From Cellulomonas cellasea (lineage in GTDB: Bacteria > Actinomycetota > Actinomycetes > Actinomycetales > Cellulomonadaceae), in contig NZ_JAUDBQ010000006.1 of the NCBI RefSeq assembly GCF_030372105.1, positions 124,001 through 188,000 of the forward strand: a stretch of 64,000 nucleotides of DNA, given 5' to 3'. The notes under the pieces are model-generated. The model ran no database searches. It was not told the origin of the DNA and worked only from the letters and a program-made list of their open reading frames with translations. Both the position numbers and the translations under genes were made by a program. This document shows, piece after piece, positions 61,582 to 64,000 of this stretch; positions within the stretch are counted from its first letter, which is position 1, and each line of letters opens with the position of its first letter.

Positions 61582-62762
61582 TGGCAAGCGATTCGGTCGC
61601 CGTCACGCGCGAGGCCGGTGTGGCGCCGAGGTCGGCGAACCGAACTGTTGCCGATGTCGGCCGGCCGGGATCCAACGCGCTGAACTTCATGCGCCTCGTG
61701 CTCGCAGCCAGCGTCATCGTGTCGCACACCGCGGCGATCGGCGGGTTCCAGGCCGAGATGCCGGGATGGATCGGGTGGGTTGCGGAGTGGGCTGTCAATG
61801 GCTTCTTCGTGCTCTCCGGATTCCTGATCGCCGGCAGCAGGATGCGGCTTCCGTTGGGGCCGTTCCTCTGGAACCGCGCGGTGCGCATCTTCCCTGGATA
61901 CTGGATGGCCTTGATCGTGGTCGCGATAGCAGTCGCGCCCGCTTCGGCCCTCATCTCCGGGGAGAATTATCAGCTGCGAAGCGCGATGGACTACCTGCTG
62001 AACAACTCCATGCTGCTCACGAATCAATGGGGTATCGAGGGCACATTGCTCACCGTGCCCCACCCGGGTGCATGGAACGGGTCGTTGTGGACCCTCTACT
62101 ATGAGTTCTGGGCTTATCTGCTTGCGGGTGTGCTGCTTTCGGGGGCTCTGATTCGACGCCACGCCGGATGGGTCTCCGTTGGCCTACTCGTGATCGTGAC
62201 GGTCAGCCAGGTCGCTGCTCTGGGCGCTGTTGACTCGATGGGCGCGAGCTGGCTCAGCGCGTTGCGGCTGGGTGCGTTCTTCCTCGCCGGAATGGTCATG
62301 CACTTCTTCGGCCATCGAGCGCGACTCTCGTGGTTGGCCGCAGTTGGCTGCCTGGTCGTCCTTGTGATCATGCTCGAGTTCGGTCAGGTCAACGTCCTCG
62401 GCCACCTCCCGTTCGCCTACATTCTGCTCTGGCTGGGGGGTCGCCTGCCGACCCGCATCGGGTCCGTCAACGACCTCTCGTACGGCACGTATGTGTATGC
62501 CTTCCCTATACAGCAATTGCTTGCCCTTTTCGGTGGGGTGGCGCTGGGCCCGTACCTGTTCGCGCTGGTGGCGTTCGCCCTGACGTTGCCGCTCGCCTGG
62601 GCCTCGTGGCGCTTCATCGAGTCGCCGGCGATGCGGTACCGGATGTCCTCGGGGAATCGACACGGGGGTGACGGTGGTCACCCGGCAGTGGCGGCACACG
62701 ACTCCGGTGTCACGAGATCCGTCCCGAGACACGACTCGCCCGGCCCTCTGACAACGGTCTAG
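61581..62762 (+). CDS. Acyltransferase-3 family membrane protein
   Basis: 393 residues with about 10 membrane segments, of the AT3 family that O-acylates surface polysaccharides. Family features: LNFMRLVLAASVIVSHTAAIGG with the essential His, GFFVLSGFLIAGSRMR, FLWNRAVRIFPGYW, GSLWTLYYEFWAYL and a C-terminal YVYAFPIQQLLALFG plus WRFIESPAMRYR. No SGNH domain; the C terminus is a short hydrophilic tail. The ATG shares one base with the upstream stop. Probably adds acetyl groups to the polymer built by this operon. Confidence 0.93.
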   Translation: MASDSVAVTREAGVAPRSANRTVADVGRPGSNALNFMRLVLAASVIVSHTAAIGGFQAEMPGWIGWVAEWAVNGFFVLSGFLIAGSRMRLPLGPFLWNRAVRIFPGYWMALIVVAIAVAPASALISGENYQLRSAMDYLLNNSMLLTNQWGIEGTLLTVPHPGAWNGSLWTLYYEFWAYLLAGVLLSGALIRRHAGWVSVGLLVIVTVSQVAALGAVDSMGASWLSALRLGAFFLAGMVMHFFGHRARLSWLAAVGCLVVLVIMLEFGQVNVLGHLPFAYILLWLGGRLPTRIGSVNDLSYGTYVYAFPIQQLLALFGGVALGPYLFALVAFALTLPLAWASWRFIESPAMRYRMSSGNRHGGDGGHPAVAAHDSGVTRSVPRHDSPGPLTTV

Positions 62763-62804
62763 GTCTCGCGCTGCGAGCTTCTGCCGGGTGGTGTGAGCTT
62801 CCGG

Positions 62805-63542
62805 CTAGCGGTAACTGCGCCACTCGGTGGTGATCCGCTCTGTGTCCATGAGCCGCGTGCGACGGGCAGCGTCCTCGCGCATGGCGAGGGAGGTCGACGG
62901 CGCGAGCGCGACGAGTGATCCGCCGCGTGCCAGGGTGTCGAGACCGCACCGAAGCAGGTCGAGAACGCCAGGCTCGCCGGGCGCGAGCGGCTCCCAGAGG
63001 ACGCGCTCGCCCTCGTCTCGGGCTGTCGAAGGCGCGGCCCAGCCGCGAAGGCCTTCGTGGGTGACATCCGTGAGGGCCCAGGCGCCTGGGTCGGGCTGAG
63101 GAGCCCAGTTGATCTGGTCGCCATATGTCATGACGGCCCGGTTCGCGTCGACTGCCCCCGAGGGGAGGACGCCGTCGAACCCGCGGGCGAGCGCGGGCAT
63201 CGCGACAGCGACAAGCTGTGCACGGTCAGGGTGGTTGCTCGGCTCGCCGGTGAGCACGACGTCACCCTCGGTGCCTGCCGTCACCAGGCACGCCCCCACC
63301 CGCCACACGCCGAACGCCCACACGAGAGTCCGCCAGTGCGGGGGGAGGTCGAGGAGCACGCGCGTGCCTGGCTCGGCATCGAACTCCTCGACGAGGAGGT
63401 TGACTGTCTTGTTGACCCAGTTCTCTAGCACCGCCCCGGAGAGTTCGACGCGTTCGCCATCGTCTCCGTACCACGTGATCCTCGGGCGACCTGGCTCCCG
63501 GGTGATGACGCGCAGGATGTCGGCAACGGTGGTGGGGTTCAC
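62805..63542 (-). CDS. TIGR03089 family protein (acyl-CoA synthetase N-terminal-like)
   Basis: 245 residues of the actinobacterial TIGR03089 family, which resembles the N-terminal part of AMP-forming ligases but lacks the C-terminal half. ADILRVITREPGRPRITWYGDDGERVELSGAVLENWVNKTVNLL and LDLPPHWRTLVWAFGVWRVGA are the typical start. No AMP-binding P-loop motif is present, so catalysis is doubtful. The GTG start lies 6 nt after TAGGGT (leaderless). Common near LCP and surface polysaccharide genes in Actinobacteria. Confidence 0.9.
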   Translation of the reverse strand: MNPTTVADILRVITREPGRPRITWYGDDGERVELSGAVLENWVNKTVNLLVEEFDAEPGTRVLLDLPPHWRTLVWAFGVWRVGACLVTAGTEGDVVLTGEPSNHPDRAQLVAVAMPALARGFDGVLPSGAVDANRAVMTYGDQINWAPQPDPGAWALTDVTHEGLRGWAAPSTARDEGERVLWEPLAPGEPGVLDLLRCGLDTLARGGSLVALAPSTSLAMREDAARRTRLMDTERITTEWRSYR

Positions 63543-63548
63543 GGCTCC

Positions 63549-63554
63549 ACCCTA
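63549..63554 (-). promoter_or_regulatory. -10 box for leaderless TIGR03089 gene
   Basis: TAGGGT on the minus strand, 6 nt before the GTG start; no Shine-Dalgarno sequence. Confidence 0.55.
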
Positions 63555-63581
63555 TGAGACCCCGTCGTCAGCCCGCCCGGG

Positions 63582-64000
63582 TCATCCGCCACCCTCCACG
63601 AGGTCGCACGGAACGCGGGAGGTCCAGCCAGGTGGTGAGATGGGGAGTTCGACCGTCTCGGGCGCGGCGTCCTGGTCGCACACCTGCCCGGCCGTGCGCA
63701 GTTCTGACGACCACGCTGGTCCGGCGCTCCGAGACGTCAGGTCGGGGACGAAACTGGTGACAGTGGCGACGACGAGAGGCGCCATCACGACGGTCGCGGC
63801 GATGTACGCCCCCTTGCGTCGGGGCAGGACGGCCAATGCCAGGATCAGGATCGCGAGAAGCATCATCGAGGGGACGACCGCATACCTGGCCACCGTCAGC
63901 TCTCGTGTCGACGCGGTATCCGGCCTGGTCCAGTCCATCGCGGGCTTGTTCAGCAGCAGCGCTGCGCTCCACAACGCCACCGACGCAACGCCGAACGTGC
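63582..64000 (-). CDS. C-terminal part of a membrane protein (5' part outside window)
   Basis: The last ~138 codons of a gene that continues past the right edge, open to the end of the window. Three hydrophobic segments are visible (SVALWSAALLL, VVPSMMLLAILILALAVLP, AYIAATVVMAPLVVATVTSF), then an outer C-terminal tail with two Cys (GQVCDQDA, SRVPCDL). The layout (last membrane helices followed by a small exported Cys-containing tail) recalls the 506-residue protein at 60061. Family not recognised. Confidence 0.75.
   Translation of the reverse strand, partial: TFGVASVALWSAALLLNKPAMDWTRPDTASTRELTVARYAVVPSMMLLAILILALAVLPRRKGAYIAATVVMAPLVVATVTSFVPDLTSRSAGPAWSSELRTAGQVCDQDAAPETVELPISPPGWTSRVPCDLVEGGG

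Noticed and set aside
62805-63542. Functional acyl-CoA synthetase
   Set aside because: Only the N-terminal-like part is present and no AMP-binding motif is visible, so TIGR03089 was used instead.

Overview
The window is high-GC actinobacterial chromosome. GC-rich third codon positions, frequent GTG starts, a WhiB protein, LytR-CpsA-Psr (LCP) proteins, a TIGR03089-type protein and many leaderless starts (TANNNT box 6-8 nt before the start codon) point to the Micrococcales. A secreted mannanase and CebR-like LacI operators would suit a plant-polymer degrader of the Cellulomonadaceae type, but the genus is an inference. No rRNA, tRNA, insertion sequence, prophage or CRISPR array was seen. Gene placement is by translation, motifs and start-site inspection only; no database search was possible.

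Layout. 1-2,080: 5' end of a carbohydrate ABC importer operon (solute-binding lipoprotein then permease, minus strand) with LacI-type operators upstream. 2,081-5,502: a DUF2505 protein, a PdtaS-like sensor kinase convergent with a WhiB1-like regulator, and a small membrane protein. 5,488-15,297 (minus): NarL-type two-component system, MacB/FtsX-type ABC exporter, and a 1,361-residue FHA-FtsK/SpoIIIE ATPase resembling type VII secretion motors. 15,392-19,512: secreted GH5 mannanase and an OmpR-type two-component system. 19,532-24,733: GtrA-like protein, purK-purE and two tandem LCP ligases.

24,807-62,762 is a cell-surface polysaccharide region. It encodes complete routes to dTDP-L-rhamnose (rmlA, rmlB, rmlC, rmlD) and, by family, to a dTDP-3-acetamido-3,6-dideoxyhexose (RmlA, RmlB, a DegT-family aminotransferase and an acetyltransferase-ketoisomerase fusion). 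It holds two exporters: an ABC pair (Wzm/Wzt-like) in one operon with a methyltransferase-coiled-coil protein and a double glycosyltransferase, and a Wzx-like flippase in another operon with three glycosyltransferases, a DUF2142 membrane protein and a secreted protein carrying near-identical 321-bp repeats. A third operon (35,269-40,906) combines sugar synthesis with GtrB-like, GtrA-like and YfhO-like proteins and looks like a lipid-linked side-chain decoration module. A fourth (56,039-62,762) encodes a 1,341-residue methyltransferase/kinase-like/coiled-coil/GT2/GT4 protein, a polytopic membrane protein and an acyltransferase-3 protein. LCP ligases nearby could attach finished polymers to peptidoglycan. 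The window ends with a TIGR03089 protein and the 3' end of another membrane-protein gene.

The most interesting signals are the WbdD-like methyltransferase/coiled-coil arrangements next to an ABC exporter with a Wzt-type C-terminal domain, the Fuc3NAc/Qui3NAc decoration operon, the 321-bp repeat array, the FHA-FtsK motor lacking type VII partners, and several very long perfect hairpins, one of which encloses a start codon.
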